This document shows, piece after piece, positions 38,423 to 49,189 of a stretch of 64,000 nucleotides of DNA. Made by a program: the position numbers and the translations under genes. The stretch is from Prorocentrum cordatum (lineage: Eukaryota; Sar; Dinophyceae; Prorocentrales; Prorocentraceae): assembly GCA_963575745.1 (NCBI GenBank), contig CAUYUJ010022560.1, forward strand, positions 1-64,000. The letters run 5' to 3'. Position 1 is the first letter of the stretch. Each line of letters begins with the position of its first letter. The notes beneath the pieces were generated by a model. It saw only the letters and a list, made by a program, of their open reading frames with translations. It searched no databases and had not been told where the DNA came from.

Positions 38423-39725
38423 GGCATCTTGAAGGTCCTCTTGGCCGCCTGGAGGCCATTTTGACCCTTTCGGGACTTCTTGGAGGACGTCTTGGAGGGC
38501 TCTTGGGCCGTCTTGGAGGCCATCTTGAGCGTCTTGGAGACCTCTTGTGCCGTCTTGGGGGCCTCTTGGGGCCGTCTTGGGCCTCTTGGGCGATCTTTGG
38601 GTGCACTTGGGTCGTCTCGGCCGTCGGAAGGCCGAAACAAAGCAAATGCCACAATCCTTCAAAAACTCATGGGAAATCACACAACATGCCTTTTCGGGCC
38701 TTCCTGGAGGCCCTCTTGGAGGCCTCTTGGGCCGTCTTGGGCCATCTTAGGGCCCTCTTCGGCCGTCTTGGTGGGCCCCTGGCCCGTCCGACCCCGTCGA
38801 AAGCCGTTTGGGGGGTCTCTCTGAGCCGACTTGGGGCCCTCTTGGAATGCTCCAGGGCCGTCTTGGAGGCCATCTTGGGCGTCTTAAAAGGCCTCCTGGA
38901 CCGTCTTGGGGGTCTCTTGGGGCCGTCTTGGGGGCCTCTAGGGCCGTTCTGGGGCCATCTTGGAGACCTCTTGGGCGATTTTTGGGCGATCTTTGGCGGC
39001 TCTTGGGCCGTATCGGGCCGTCGGAGGGCGAAACGAAGCAATTGCCAAAATCCTTCAAACACCCACGGAACATCAGTGTTTTTGGCCTTGTTTGGCCTTC
39101 CTGGAGGCCCTCTTGGAGGCCTCTTGGGCCGTCTTGGGCCAGCTTCGAGCCAACTTCGGCCGTCTTGGTGGGCCCCTGGCCCGTCCGACCCCGTCGAAAG
39201 CCGTTTGGGGGGTCTCTCTGAGCCGACTTGGGGCCCTCTTGGGGTGCTCCAGGGCCGTCTTAGAGGCCATCTTGGGCGTTTTGGAGGCCTCTTGGGTCGT
39301 CTTTGTGCTCTCTTGGGGCCGTCTTGGGGGCCTCTTGGGCAGTCCTGAGGCCATCTTGGAGGCCTCTTGGGCGCTGTGGGGGCGATCTTGGGGGCCTCTC
39401 GGGCCGTCTTGGGTCGTCGGAAACTCGGAAAGCCGAGAAGAAGCGAATGCCAAAATCCTTCAACAACCTATTGAAAATCAATGATTTGGGCCTCTTCGGG
39501 CCCTCCTGGAGGACCTCTTGGAGGCCTCTTGGGCCGTCTTGGAGGCCTCTGGGGGGCCTTTTGGGCCGTATCGGGCCGTCTTGGGCTCTCTTGGGCCGTC
39601 TTGGAGGCCGTCTTGGATCATCATGGGCGAACTTGGAGGCCATCTTGGACCATCTTGGAGGCCATCTTGGGCCAACATGGCCATCTTGGAGGTTATCTTG
39701 AGCAGTCTTGGATAATTTGTTGTGG
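38423..39725 (-). repeat. CAAGAGG-family repeat array, reverse orientation
   Basis: GGCCTCTTGGGCC and GGCCGTCTTGG words, with cores at about 38620-38700, 39015-39095 and 39415-39490 (CGGAAxGCCGAxxxAAGC, CCxAAATCCTTCAA). Segments 38660-38860 and 39050-39260 are near-duplicates (GCCCGTCCGACCCCGTCGAA in both). Confidence 0.85.
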
Positions 39726-40127
39726 ACGTTGAGGTCGTTTGCGGTACTGGAAGAGCCTCCCGGGACCCCGGCGGGACGGGCCGAAGCCCCAGGGGGAGTT
39801 CTTTCGGAACAAGGAACAAAACCAAAGCCGTAAGAAGTCCAGCACGCCAGGCACACCTGCGATGAATCGACAGTGGGCGGCGGATTATTTATTGTTGACC
39901 CGACCTGCCGTAGTCAGCTGGTCGTCCTCCCCGCCGCAATTTGTCGGACTGGGCTTAATGGGGTGGCTTCTGCATCGGGGGATGGAGGCCATTTCGACGC
40001 CTGGTCTTGTGCGAGCGTCAGGCCTGCTTCAAGAGTTGTGCTGTCGCGTCTGCTGCTCAAGTTTTTTAGTTCTTCCCCATACACTGCTTGCACTTAGGGG
40101 CTTTTACTTCTGATCTAAGGAACTAGG
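39726..40127. other. Unique sequence, possible decayed coding fragment
   Basis: Frame 3 from about 39873 reads GGGLFIVDPTCRSQLVVLPA without match to a family I know. Confidence 0.35.
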
Positions 40128-40255
40128 CCGGTTGGGCGGGTTGGCGGCTGTGTCGCCGTCGTCGCCGCCCCGTCGCCACCTCGTCGCCGCCTGTCGTTGG
40201 GGCCGGTTGGGCGGTCTGGCGGCTACGTCGCCGTCGCCGCCCCGTCGCCGCCGCT
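40128..40255. repeat. Two tandem units with CGCCGTCGCCGCC
   Basis: GGCCGGTTGGGCGGxxTGGCGGCT ... GTCGCC repeated at 40128-40190 and 40201-40255. Confidence 0.75.
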
Positions 40256-40344
40256 AGATTGCACCACGCGTAAGTTGCACGAGACGAAATTTCGCGCCTG
40301 CGGCGCGCTTTCTGATCGCTCACAACACAGATTGCACCACGTAT

Positions 40345-43300
40345 ATTCTCCTTCTGAAGAAGTATGAGGGTCTACCCCCCCTGGACCGGAATTAACGGAC
40401 CCCTTTTTTCCGTATTGCAATTTGCCAATGATGTTGCCCAATCGTCCATCCTAAATTCGATTTCGTATCATCCCAGGCAGGCTGGTATCGCCCCCCCACA
40501 TCTTCCTGCAAAACATCCTGTGCGCGCATTCGTTTATACACACATCGTCATTTGTTCAATAAACCGTTGCACCACAGTGTGGCGAGGTGCGCAAGCGCGT
40601 CGTCACGCTCGCATGGTATGCCAAAATCTTTCAAACTCTTTCAATATCCTTTGGCTTCGCACGGATTTCAAAGTCGAGCGTCCTGAAAACATGTAAACAT
40701 GGTTTTGGCAGCATGATTTTCCAGACAAGCTTGCGCCCGCGCTTCTGCGAATTTTTGAGACAACCATCGGCTGTCAACGTTTTCAGAACATGCTGCCAAA
40801 CGTGCCTCCCGCGCGCGCATTTCGAAAGCGTTCGAACGACCTTGCGCGCGTGCTGTTGCACAATTTGTTTGCAACATCTGCGGCAAAGTGCGCGCGCACC
40901 GTCGCGCGCGCACGCCGGCATCATTCAAAAACCTTGTGTTTTGTTCGGACTTTTAATTCGAATACCCCAAACATGTAAAGAACACGTGGTTTTGCAACGC
41001 CAGTTTTCATAAACAAAAACCTGTGCTCGCGATTCGGGGATTCTAAGGGAAACCTTCACTTTTCCAGCATTTCCATTTCAATTCTGCCAGCCTCTCGCGC
41101 CGCATGTTGAGATCATTCGAACGTCCGTGCGCGCGTGCTAGGTTTGCACGGTCCGTGCCAACTAATACCATGCGGGCCACTCGCGCGTCGGCTGCGCGCG
41201 CGGGTCGAATTCCTTCCAACACTTTCATCCCCGACGCGAGGGCGCCGTCATCGTCGTCGGCGTGATCAGCATCGGTGCCGTCGTCGGCCTTGCCGTCGTC
41301 GTTGTCATCATCGACATCAACATCATTACTGCCATCCTCGCGTGTACCGTTGTCGGCGTCGACATGACATCGCACCCGCGCAAGTCGCTGGCTCGCGCTA
41401 AAGTGCCCGCTGGGAAGTGCCCAGCGGTCAGCGCCGCCGCGGCCGCGTCGGTTGCGCCAAACTGTATGACCGCCGCGCGCGCGAGCATGCGCCGGCCAGC
41501 GGGGCCGTGGAGATGCGCCAGCCGACGCCAAGCACTCATCGCAATCGCTGTCGCATGGTTTCTTGCAAGCCAAGCTGCGGGTGGGTAGGTGGGATGATTG
41601 CGCGAGCAGGGGGGGTGACATTTTCTTGCGAACAGCAGATCGTTGCACGTAGTAGATTGCACCATATAGATTGCCCGACCGTATATATTGCACCATTGCA
41701 CCATGCATACTATTGCACCACATAGATTGCACCCCGTAGATTGTGCGATATATGTAGCGAAACCGCATAGATTGCACAGTCGTGCGCCACCTCGCTTCTT
41801 TCTCCAAATACAGATTTAGGGATTGACCCCCCCCCGGATCGTTCCCCCCCCCTGGGGAGATGCAATTTTCACATGACCACCCCGACTTGTTTGAAGCGCC
41901 GAAGGTTTCGCATATATTTTGGCATCGAGAGTCTTGAGCACATAACAACTGGTTTTGCAATCCAAGTTTTGTGTAAAAAGGCTGCGCTCGCGCTCGTGCG
42001 AAATCCAGAGAACAGCATGAGTTACCCAGCGCCTTCAGCGAATGCGGCCAGAAGTGCCTCTCGCGCGCGCGCGCCCAAATCATTCGAACCCCCTGGCGCG
42101 AGTGCTGTGGCAAGGGCCCCGTTGCAGCAAGTGGGGCGGCGTGGGCGCGCGCGTTGTCGCGCGCGCAGTTCGAACTCTTCTGACATATCCGGGCCTCGCG
42201 TGGATTTTTGAAATCGAGTGCCCCGAAACATGTGGAAGCGAATGGTTCGAAAGTCTGCGCTCGCGCATTCGTGAGTAAGAACGCCGTAGGGTCTCCCACA
42301 TTTTTGTCAGCTGCAACCAAACGTGCCTCTCGCGCGCACATGTCGAAATCATTCGAACTCCCTCGCGCGCGCGCTGGGAGGGGGGGGGGCGGGGGCGCCC
42401 CCTGACAAATGAGGTTACGCCGCCCAAGTGCGCGCGTCGACTGCGCGAGCGCGTCGGGCTCCTCCCAGCGCCGTCGCCGCCGACGCGAGAACGCCATCGT
42501 CGTTCCCGGCGTGGTCAGCATCGGCGCAGCCCCTCCCCTTGCCGTCGCCCTTGTCATCGTCGCCGCCAGCGTCGCTACTATCAGCATCGTGGGCGCCTGC
42601 GACGTCGCCATGATACTGCGCCCGCCCGAGTCGCCGACTCGCGCGACGTTCCCGCGCTTTAGCGCGGCTGGCGAGGCGCGCTGTGGAGTGGCCAGGGATC
42701 AGCGCACCAGTCAGCGCCAAGCAGCCATCGCCATCACCGCCACATGGGTTTGCAAACCAGGTTGCTGGTGGTTTGGTGGGGTGATTGCGCGAACGGTGGG
42801 AGGTGGTCGCGCGCGAGGAAGGCAACGTCGCGCGCGTCGCATAGATTGCCCCGCGTAGCTTGCACCATACAGATTGCGCGAACAAGTCGCGCCAGCGGCG
42901 TTCTGTCCAATCGCCCATAACGTCGATGGTTCCACATTTTTGCGCAACATATCGTGCCACATATTCTGCACAACGTATACCTCGCAACCGCATATATCTC
43001 GCCGCGCGCATTGTACGCCGCAAGTTGCACCACGTCGATTGCATTACGTTTATGGGACAACCGCGTAGCTTGTGCGACGTATGTTGCACCGCGTAGAGTG
43101 CGCCGCGTAGATTCTCCTGTCTGAAAAGAAGACAGACTCTATTCTCCTCGCCTAACCCCCCCCCCCTTCCCCAGGATTATCAGCCGCGATTTGCATGTTG
43201 CTCCGCCCCGTTGCCCATCCTAAATTTCGCACCATCCCAGCCCGGGCGGCGTTCCAGCTCATCCGGCGCCGGCCCCCCCCCGCCGCCCCCAACGACAAAT

Positions 43301-45690
43301 ATTAAGCGCGCGCTAGGTTCATGAAAAGTCATAAGTACCAAGTGCCCTTTGCAACAAACGGGGCGAAGCGCGCGCGTCGTCGCGCGCGCAGGCCGGAATC
43401 TGTTTAAACAAACACTTGTTTTCGCGAGGGTGTCGACGTCGAGTGCCCGAGCGACGTGTAAAAACCGGCGGCTTCGCCATGCGGTTTTTCGAAACAAGTT
43501 TCCGCGCGCGCTCTCGCGCGAATTGTCGCGAGAACCGCAGGTTTCTCAAACTTTTGCACAATGCTACCAAGTGGGCTTCGCGCGCGCATGTCAAAATTGC
43601 TCGAGCGCCCTCGCTCGCTTGCCGTCGCGGAAACTCTTTGCAAATAATGAGGCGAAGTTCGCCCGAGCGTCGTCGCGCGCGCGCGCCGATATCTGTCAAC
43701 AACCTTAGGTTCTGCAAGGATTTCAAGATCGAGCGTCTATGGAACATCTAGACGCGAGGTTTTGCAATGGCAGTTTTTCAAAATCGCGTGCGCTCGCGCT
43801 CCTGCGAATTCTGCAGACAACTGTAGTTTTGTCAGCATGTGCATGGAATTCTGCCGAACCGGCTTCTGGCGCCGCATGCCGAAATCATTCGCGTGCCTTG
43901 GCGCGCGCGCTGGCGGGCACGACCCGTGTGAAATAACACCGCGCGGGCCACTCTCGCGCGTCGAACTTTCTCCAAAGCCCTCGTCGCCGACGCGAGGGCG
44001 CCGTCATCGTCGTCGGCGTGGTCAGCATCGGCGCCCTCGCTGGCCGCGCCGTCGTTGTTGTCGACGTCGTCGCCGGCATCGCTGCTATCATCGTCGCGTC
44101 TACCTTTGTCGACGTTGCCATGATGTCGCGCCCGCCCAAACCGCCGACTCGCGTTGGAGCGCCCGTTGGGATGCGCCCAGCTGTCTGCGCCTCCGCGGCC
44201 GCGTCGCTCGCGCCAAATCAGCTGGTCGCTGCGCGCGCGTGCTTGGGCTGGGTCGGCTGCAGAGATGCACCAGCCAAGTCCGAGCACTCATCTCAATCGC
44301 CGCCGCGTGGGTCTTGCAAACCAAGTTGCGGGTGGGTGGGTGGGATATTTGCAAGGGCGTGGAATGCGTCGATTCGTTTGCAGGACAATTGCACCACGTA
44401 GATTCTCTTCTCAAAATAGAGAATTGACCCCACCACCCTCCCGAGGCTGGACTTATCGGCGCCCCCTGGGGGCGTGCAGTTCACGCGTGATTCTGCCCCG
44501 CCCCCCGACCTTCATCTGAACTCGCGCCGCCCCAACCCAGGCGATGTCCGCCCCCCCCCCCCCCCCCCCCCCGCCATCCTCTGCGCAATGCTATGTGCGC
44601 GCGCTCGTTATTTCAAACCATCAATTGTCGAGAACCTTTTGCAGCGCATGGGGCGGATTGCGCGCGCGTTGTCGTTTCAAGAGCGAGCGCCAACAAACAC
44701 TTGAAAATGCGGGGCTTCGCAGCGCGAATTTTTTAACAGTTTGCGCGCCCTTGCGAATCCCAAAGAAAGCCTTCTTATGGATTGTTGTCTTGCGCGCCTT
44801 GCGGCAAATGCTGCCGCGCGGGCTTTGCGCGCGCATGTCGAATTCGCTCGAACGCCCTTGCGCGCGCCCCGCCGCGAGAATCCTTTGCAACGAGTGTTGT
44901 GAAGTGCAAGCGCTCGCGTCGCCGCGCGCGCATGCCGAAATCCGTCAAGCGCCGTCGGATTGGCAGCGGCTTCAAGACCGAATGTCCAACGCGCAAACGC
45001 AACGCATGGTCTCGCAACATCAGCTTCCAAAAAACCCTACGCTCGCGTTCGAAATGTTCATGGCATTCTTCCAAGCGGGCCTTTTGCGCCGCGTGCCGGA
45101 TTCATTCGATCGCCTTTGCGCGCGTGCTTGGGGGCACGATCGGTGTTTAATGGGGCCATGCGGCCACTGTCGCGCGTCGGCCGCGCGCGCGTGTCGAACT
45201 CCTTCCAAAACCTTCCTCGCCGACGCGGGGGCGCCGTCGTCGTCGTCGGCGTGATCAGCATCGGCGCCGTCATTGGCCTTGTCGTCGTCGTTGTCAACAT
45301 CGTCACCATCGCTACTAGCATCATCGTGTCTACCGTCGTCGGTGTCGCCATGATTCCGCGCCCGCCCAAGTCACCGACTCGCATTGAAGTGCCCGCTGGA
45401 AAGTGCCAAACGCTCGGCGCCACCGCGGCCGCGTCGGTCGCGCCAAACTAGTTGGCCGCTGCGCGCGCGGGCATGCGCGGGGTAGCGCGGCCGCAGAGAT
45501 GCACCAGCCAACACCAAACACTAATCGCACTCGCCCCCGCATGGGTTCTGCAAACCAAGCTGCGGGTGGGTGGGTGGGGTGATCGCGCGCGTGGTGGAAT
45601 CGACAACTTCACCTTCGGCAGCGTGAATTGCACCGCGTAGGTTGCGCGTCGTAGGTTGCCCCACGTAGATTCCATCACATCGGTTGCGTG
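40345..45690. repeat. Four diverged tandem units of about 1.3-1.45 kb
   Basis: Units run at about 40345-41800, 41800-43115, 43115-44405 and 44405-45690. Each has, in order: a TTCTC...CCCCCC leader; two sub-repeats of about 280 bp with GTTTTGCAA, GCGCTCGCG and TCGAAATCATTCGAACG words; a CGTCGGCGTGRTCAGCATCGG block (about 41250, 42505, 44012 and 45240); an AAGCTGCGGGTGGGTGGGTG block (missing or diverged in unit 2); and a closing cluster of TAGATTGCACCAC words. Open frames are Arg/Ala-rich and change frame between units, so I regard none as a gene. Confidence 0.8.
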
Positions 45691-45799
45691 ATTCTTGTTT
45701 CCCGCCTGGGCCGCGACTTTGGTCGATCGCGACATGGGAAACAACATGTTCCGTGGGCGTTTGGGGGGTTGGAAGTGGACCCCGCCCACCCCCTTGATT

Positions 45800-45945
45800 G
45801 AAGGGGGGGGGGGTCGAACCCCTCTCGTTCTCCCGTGGCGGAGCGGGGAGGGGGGGTTCGACCCCCCCCTTCTCCTCTCTCCCTCTCTTCGGGCCGGCGC
45901 TGGCGTCGGCGGCGGCTGGCGGCGGCGGCGCGGGCGTCTCTCGGG
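45800..45945. repeat. Left inverted flank of the GGT array
   Basis: GGGGGGTCGAACCCC near 45808 and GGGGGGTTCGACCCCCCC near 45852, then a CTCTCC and GGCGCTGGCG segment that is roughly reverse-complementary to 47395-47470. Confidence 0.6.
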
Positions 45946-45954
45946 GCCTGTCTG

Positions 45955-47150
45955 AGGTGGTGGTGGTTGTGGGTTGTGGTAGTGGTGGTGGTGGTGGTTG
46001 TGGTGGTGGTGGTGGAGGTGGTGGTGGTAATGGTGGTATGGTGGTTGTTGTTGTTGGTGGTGGTGGTTGTGGTGGTGGTGGTGGTTGTGGTGGTGTGGTG
46101 GTTTGTGGTGGTGGTGGTGGTAGTTGTGGTGACGGTGGTGGTGGCGGTGATGGTGTGATGGTTTGTCGTGGTGGTTGTGGCGGTGGTGGTTGTGGTGCGA
46201 CGTGGGTTGTAATGGGGGTGGTGGTGGTGACGGTGGTGGTGGTTGTGGTGGTGGTGGTTTTGTTGTGGTGGTAGTTGTGGTGGTGGGCGGTGGTGGTGGT
46301 GGTTATGGTGGTGGTGGTGGCGATGGTGGTGGTGTGGTGGTTGGTGGTGGTGTTGGTGATGGGTTGTGGTGGTGGTGGTGGTGATTGCGGTGGTGGTGGT
46401 GGTGGTTGTTGTGGTGTGGTGGTTTGTTGTGGTGGTGGTGGTGGTTGTGGTGGCGGTGGTGGCAGGTTGCGGTGATGGTGGAGGGTGTGCTTGTGGCGGT
46501 GGTTGTGGTGGTGTTGGTGTGTTGCTTGGTGGTGGTGGTGGGGTGGTGGGGTGGTTGTGTGGTGGTGGTGTGTGTGTGGTTGTGTGGTGGTGGTGGTGGT
46601 TGTGGGTTGTGGTGGCGATAGTGGTGGTGGCGGTGGTGGTGGTGATTGTTGTGGTGGTGGTGGCGTGGTGGTTTGTGGTGGTGGTGCTTGTGCTTGTGCT
46701 GGTGCTGGCGGTGGTGCTGGTGGTGGTGGGTGGTGGTGGGTTGTGGTGGTGGTGGTGGTGGTTGTGGTTGTGGTGGTGGTGTGGTGGTGCGTGGTGGTAG
46801 TGGTGGTGGGTTGTGATGCTGGTTGTGGTGGTGTGGTGGTTTGGCGTGGTGGTTGTGGTGGTGGTGGTGGTTGTGGCGCGAGGTCGGTTGTGGTGGTGGT
46901 GGTGATGGTTGCGGTGGCGGTGGTTGTGGTGGTGGTGGTGGTGGTGGTGTGGTGATTTATGGTGGAGGTTGTGGTTGGTTCTGGTGGGTTGTGGTTGTGG
47001 TGGTGGTGTAGGATGTGGTGGTGTTGGTGGTGTAGTGGTTTGTGGTGGTGGTGATGGTTGTGGTGGTTGTGCTGGTGCTTGTGGCGGTGGTTGTGGTGGT
47101 GGTGGTGCGGTTGTTTGTGGTGGATGTGGGGTTGGTGGTGGTGATGTGGC
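45955..47150. repeat. (GGT)n trinucleotide-rich array, 1.2 kb
   Basis: GTGGTGGTGG with TTG and GCG variants. Strong G+T strand bias throughout. Open frames of Val/Trp/Gly/Cys are artefacts. Confidence 0.95.
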
Positions 47151-47394
47151 CTTCGGGTCTTCCCGCCACCGTGTCTTGGCTTTGGGTCACAGTTCTAATG
47201 TATGCCTCGTCGGGTCTCGTCAGAGGGGTCTCGGGGGCGTCTGGGGAGCATGTGTGAGGGCTCCTGGGCGCCTTTTGGGCGCCTCCTGGAACTGGGGAGC
47301 GAGGGCTCGAAATGGCGATTTGTATTTTCTCGCTACGGCTTCTGGGCTCTCTCTGGTCATCGTCGCTGCGTTTTACCGTTGGTGCTGCCGGCCG

Positions 47395-47470
47395 CCGCCA
47401 GCGCAGGCGCCAGCATTGGCACCAAGGGATGAGAGGGGGGGTTCGAACCCCCTCCCCCCCGGGAAGCCGG
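47395..47470. repeat. Right inverted flank of the GGT array
   Basis: CCGCCAGCGCAGGCGCCAGC ... GGGATGAGAGGGGGGG then TTCGAACCCCC; mirror of the left flank. Confidence 0.6.
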
Positions 47471-47639
47471 AAGAGAAAATATTGGGGGAGTTTGAATCCC
47501 TACTCCTTTCCCAGGGGGGTCGGCGGGTTTGGGGTCCAGGGGGGTTAGAGGTTAGGGGGGAGGGGAGTCTCCATGGTTCTGATCGACGGCGCCGAAGTGT
47601 TGGGCCCCCCCCCGGTTCGAAACGCGCCGCCGAATGTTC

Positions 47640-47835
47640 CCAAGGCACGCGCCCGTGAAACGCGTTCTCTCCAACATATACTGCGCTACGTGTATTACAC
47701 AAATTTGATTGCACCACATGAATTGCGTAACCTCTCTATTGCACAGCACTGTTGGCACCACATCGGTTGCACTACACATCTTGCACCGCCTAGATGTTAC
47801 CAATGATATAGCACGACGCAGATCTTGCCCAACAA
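47640..47835. repeat. Isolated cluster of GATTGCACCAC words
   Basis: Resembles the clusters that close each 1.3-kb unit upstream (TTTGATTGCACCACATG, CACATCGGTTGCAC). Confidence 0.6.
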
Positions 47836-47869
47836 CGAGCTATACATACACTGTATGGGGTCCACGTTG

Positions 47870-48005
47870 GCTAACATTGTTTGTTTGTTTTTGTGTGTTT
47901 GTTTGTTTGATTACGTGTGTATATACATATTTGTGTATTTGTATGTGTGTATATATACACATATATATATATATATATGTGTGTATGTATGTCTTTGTTT
48001 GTTTC
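47870..48005. repeat. TTTG / TATG microsatellite
   Basis: TTTGTTTG then TGTATATA runs. Confidence 0.85.
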
Positions 48006-48041
48006 GGGTGGGCGTCCCACGCGGCACGCGCCAGGTCATCA

Positions 48042-48265
48042 GGATGACCGACCCGGACCTGAACACGCTGGCGCTCGGGATGGACCTTACAGGCCAGGCT
48101 GCCGCCGCGCGGATCAAGGGGGAGGATGACGAGGAGGGGACGCACGCCCGTGCGTTTGTGAGGCCCCTTCCCCCCAGAAGCTTTCTTGGTCCGTGGGACC
48201 CCCCAGGGGAGTACATAGCGATCCAGAGGGGCAGGATGAAAAAGTCCAAACCGAACGGAAGTTAG
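48042..48265 (+). CDS. CNOT2-like NOT-box exon candidate
   Basis: Following an AG at 48040-48041 the frame reads MTDPDLNTLALGMDLTG and then QAAAARIKGEDDEEG ... FLGPWDPPGEYIAIQ to TAG 48265. The first 17 residues are like the start of the NOT2/3/5 region of CCR4-NOT subunit 2, where DPDLxxLALGxDLTxLGLNLNSP is conserved. Here the text departs from the family right after DLTG, and the expected continuation is found 1 kb downstream at 49095. The likely exon end is about 48083, with a GC donor (ACAG/GCCAGG); the rest of the open frame may be intron. In the family the protein is a scaffold of the CCR4-NOT deadenylase. Confidence 0.45.
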
Positions 48266-48439
48266 ACGTTCCGGATTCTAGATTGGAGAGTTGGATTGGA
48301 TCATCGAATGCAGAGTTTTGTATTCCATAATTTTAGTGTCTGGGTTCTTGATCGGAATTGTGTCGGTCCGGGCAGGAGGAGTGTTCGGGTATAGGGAACC
48401 CCGTCTCGCTGCACAGCCGATGATCCTGGCAGGCGGTCG

Positions 48440-48642
48440 GCGGATAACATGCGTGTGTGTGTGTGTGTGTGTATGTCCGCGTGATCTGCGCCAGGCGCTC
48501 GCGTTCTCTTGCCCGACCGTCTCCGCCGCGCCGCTGCGCGCGTGGCCGCGACGCCAAAAGTGCGCGTGTGTGCGTGCGTGTGTGTCTGTGTGTGTGTGTG
48601 TGTTTGTGTGTATGCGCATGTGTGTGTATGTATGTGTGTGCA

Positions 48643-48698
<56 letters not shown>

Positions 48699-48720
48699 CG
48701 CGTGTGTGTGTGTGTGTGTC
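48440..48720. repeat. (GT)n microsatellite, interrupted
   Basis: TGTGTG runs with GCGCGT interruptions inside the proposed intron. Cys/Val frames are artefacts. Confidence 0.9.
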
Positions 48721-49094
48721 CAGACCTGTCCACTGGGGTGCTGGCGCTCCTATCTTGGAGGGCCTTTCCCGGCCTGCCCTTGCAGGCCGGAGCCGCCACT
48801 ACCTCTTCCCTTTCGCCGCATCGTGCTGCCCCGGAGCGGGCCGCCTGCGGCTTCTGCTGTCTCCTGCCGTGCGCGCCTGACTTTTTTCCGCATCCGTCAA
48901 CCGCCTGTTGGGTGGCCCCCATCGGCACACGCTTTGGGGTAATCAGCTTAGCGCATTCCGCTCACGTCCCCACTGTGTTGGACCAGCCGGCCGCGAAGCA
49001 AAAAGCGTGCGTGGGTGTACGTGTGGGCCTAGGGGCGTATGGAGCGTGTGGCGGCCGCCGTCCGCCGACCTCACTGTTTCCGCGCGCGCCTGCA

Positions 49095-49140
49095 GGCATG
49101 GGGCTCGACTTGAACTCCCCGATGGACCTGCACGCCAGGA
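49095..49140 (+). CDS. CNOT2-like NOT-box second exon candidate
   Basis: After a good acceptor (TTTCCGCGCGCGCCTGCAG) the text is GC ATG GGG CTC GAC TTG, and the frame reads MGLDLNSPMDLHAR. Joined to the previous piece at DLTG it gives DLTGMGLDLNSPMDLHAR, in line with the family pattern DLTxLGLNLNSPExLY. Both the donor and acceptor carry AGGC, a feature seen in dinoflagellate introns. The next exon was not found. Confidence 0.45.
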
Positions 49141-49189
49141 TCCGTGGGGGGGGGGCGGGATCTGCTGGCGGCTGAGGTGCTGCTGCGGC

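Noticed and set aside
41043-42611. 522-codon minus-strand open frame across units 1 and 2 of the 1.3-kb array
   Set aside because: It is not kept in the same frame in units 3 and 4 and is Arg/Ala-rich low complexity.
45798-47658. Val/Trp/Gly-rich open frames in the GGT array
   Set aside because: Simple-repeat translation with no domain.
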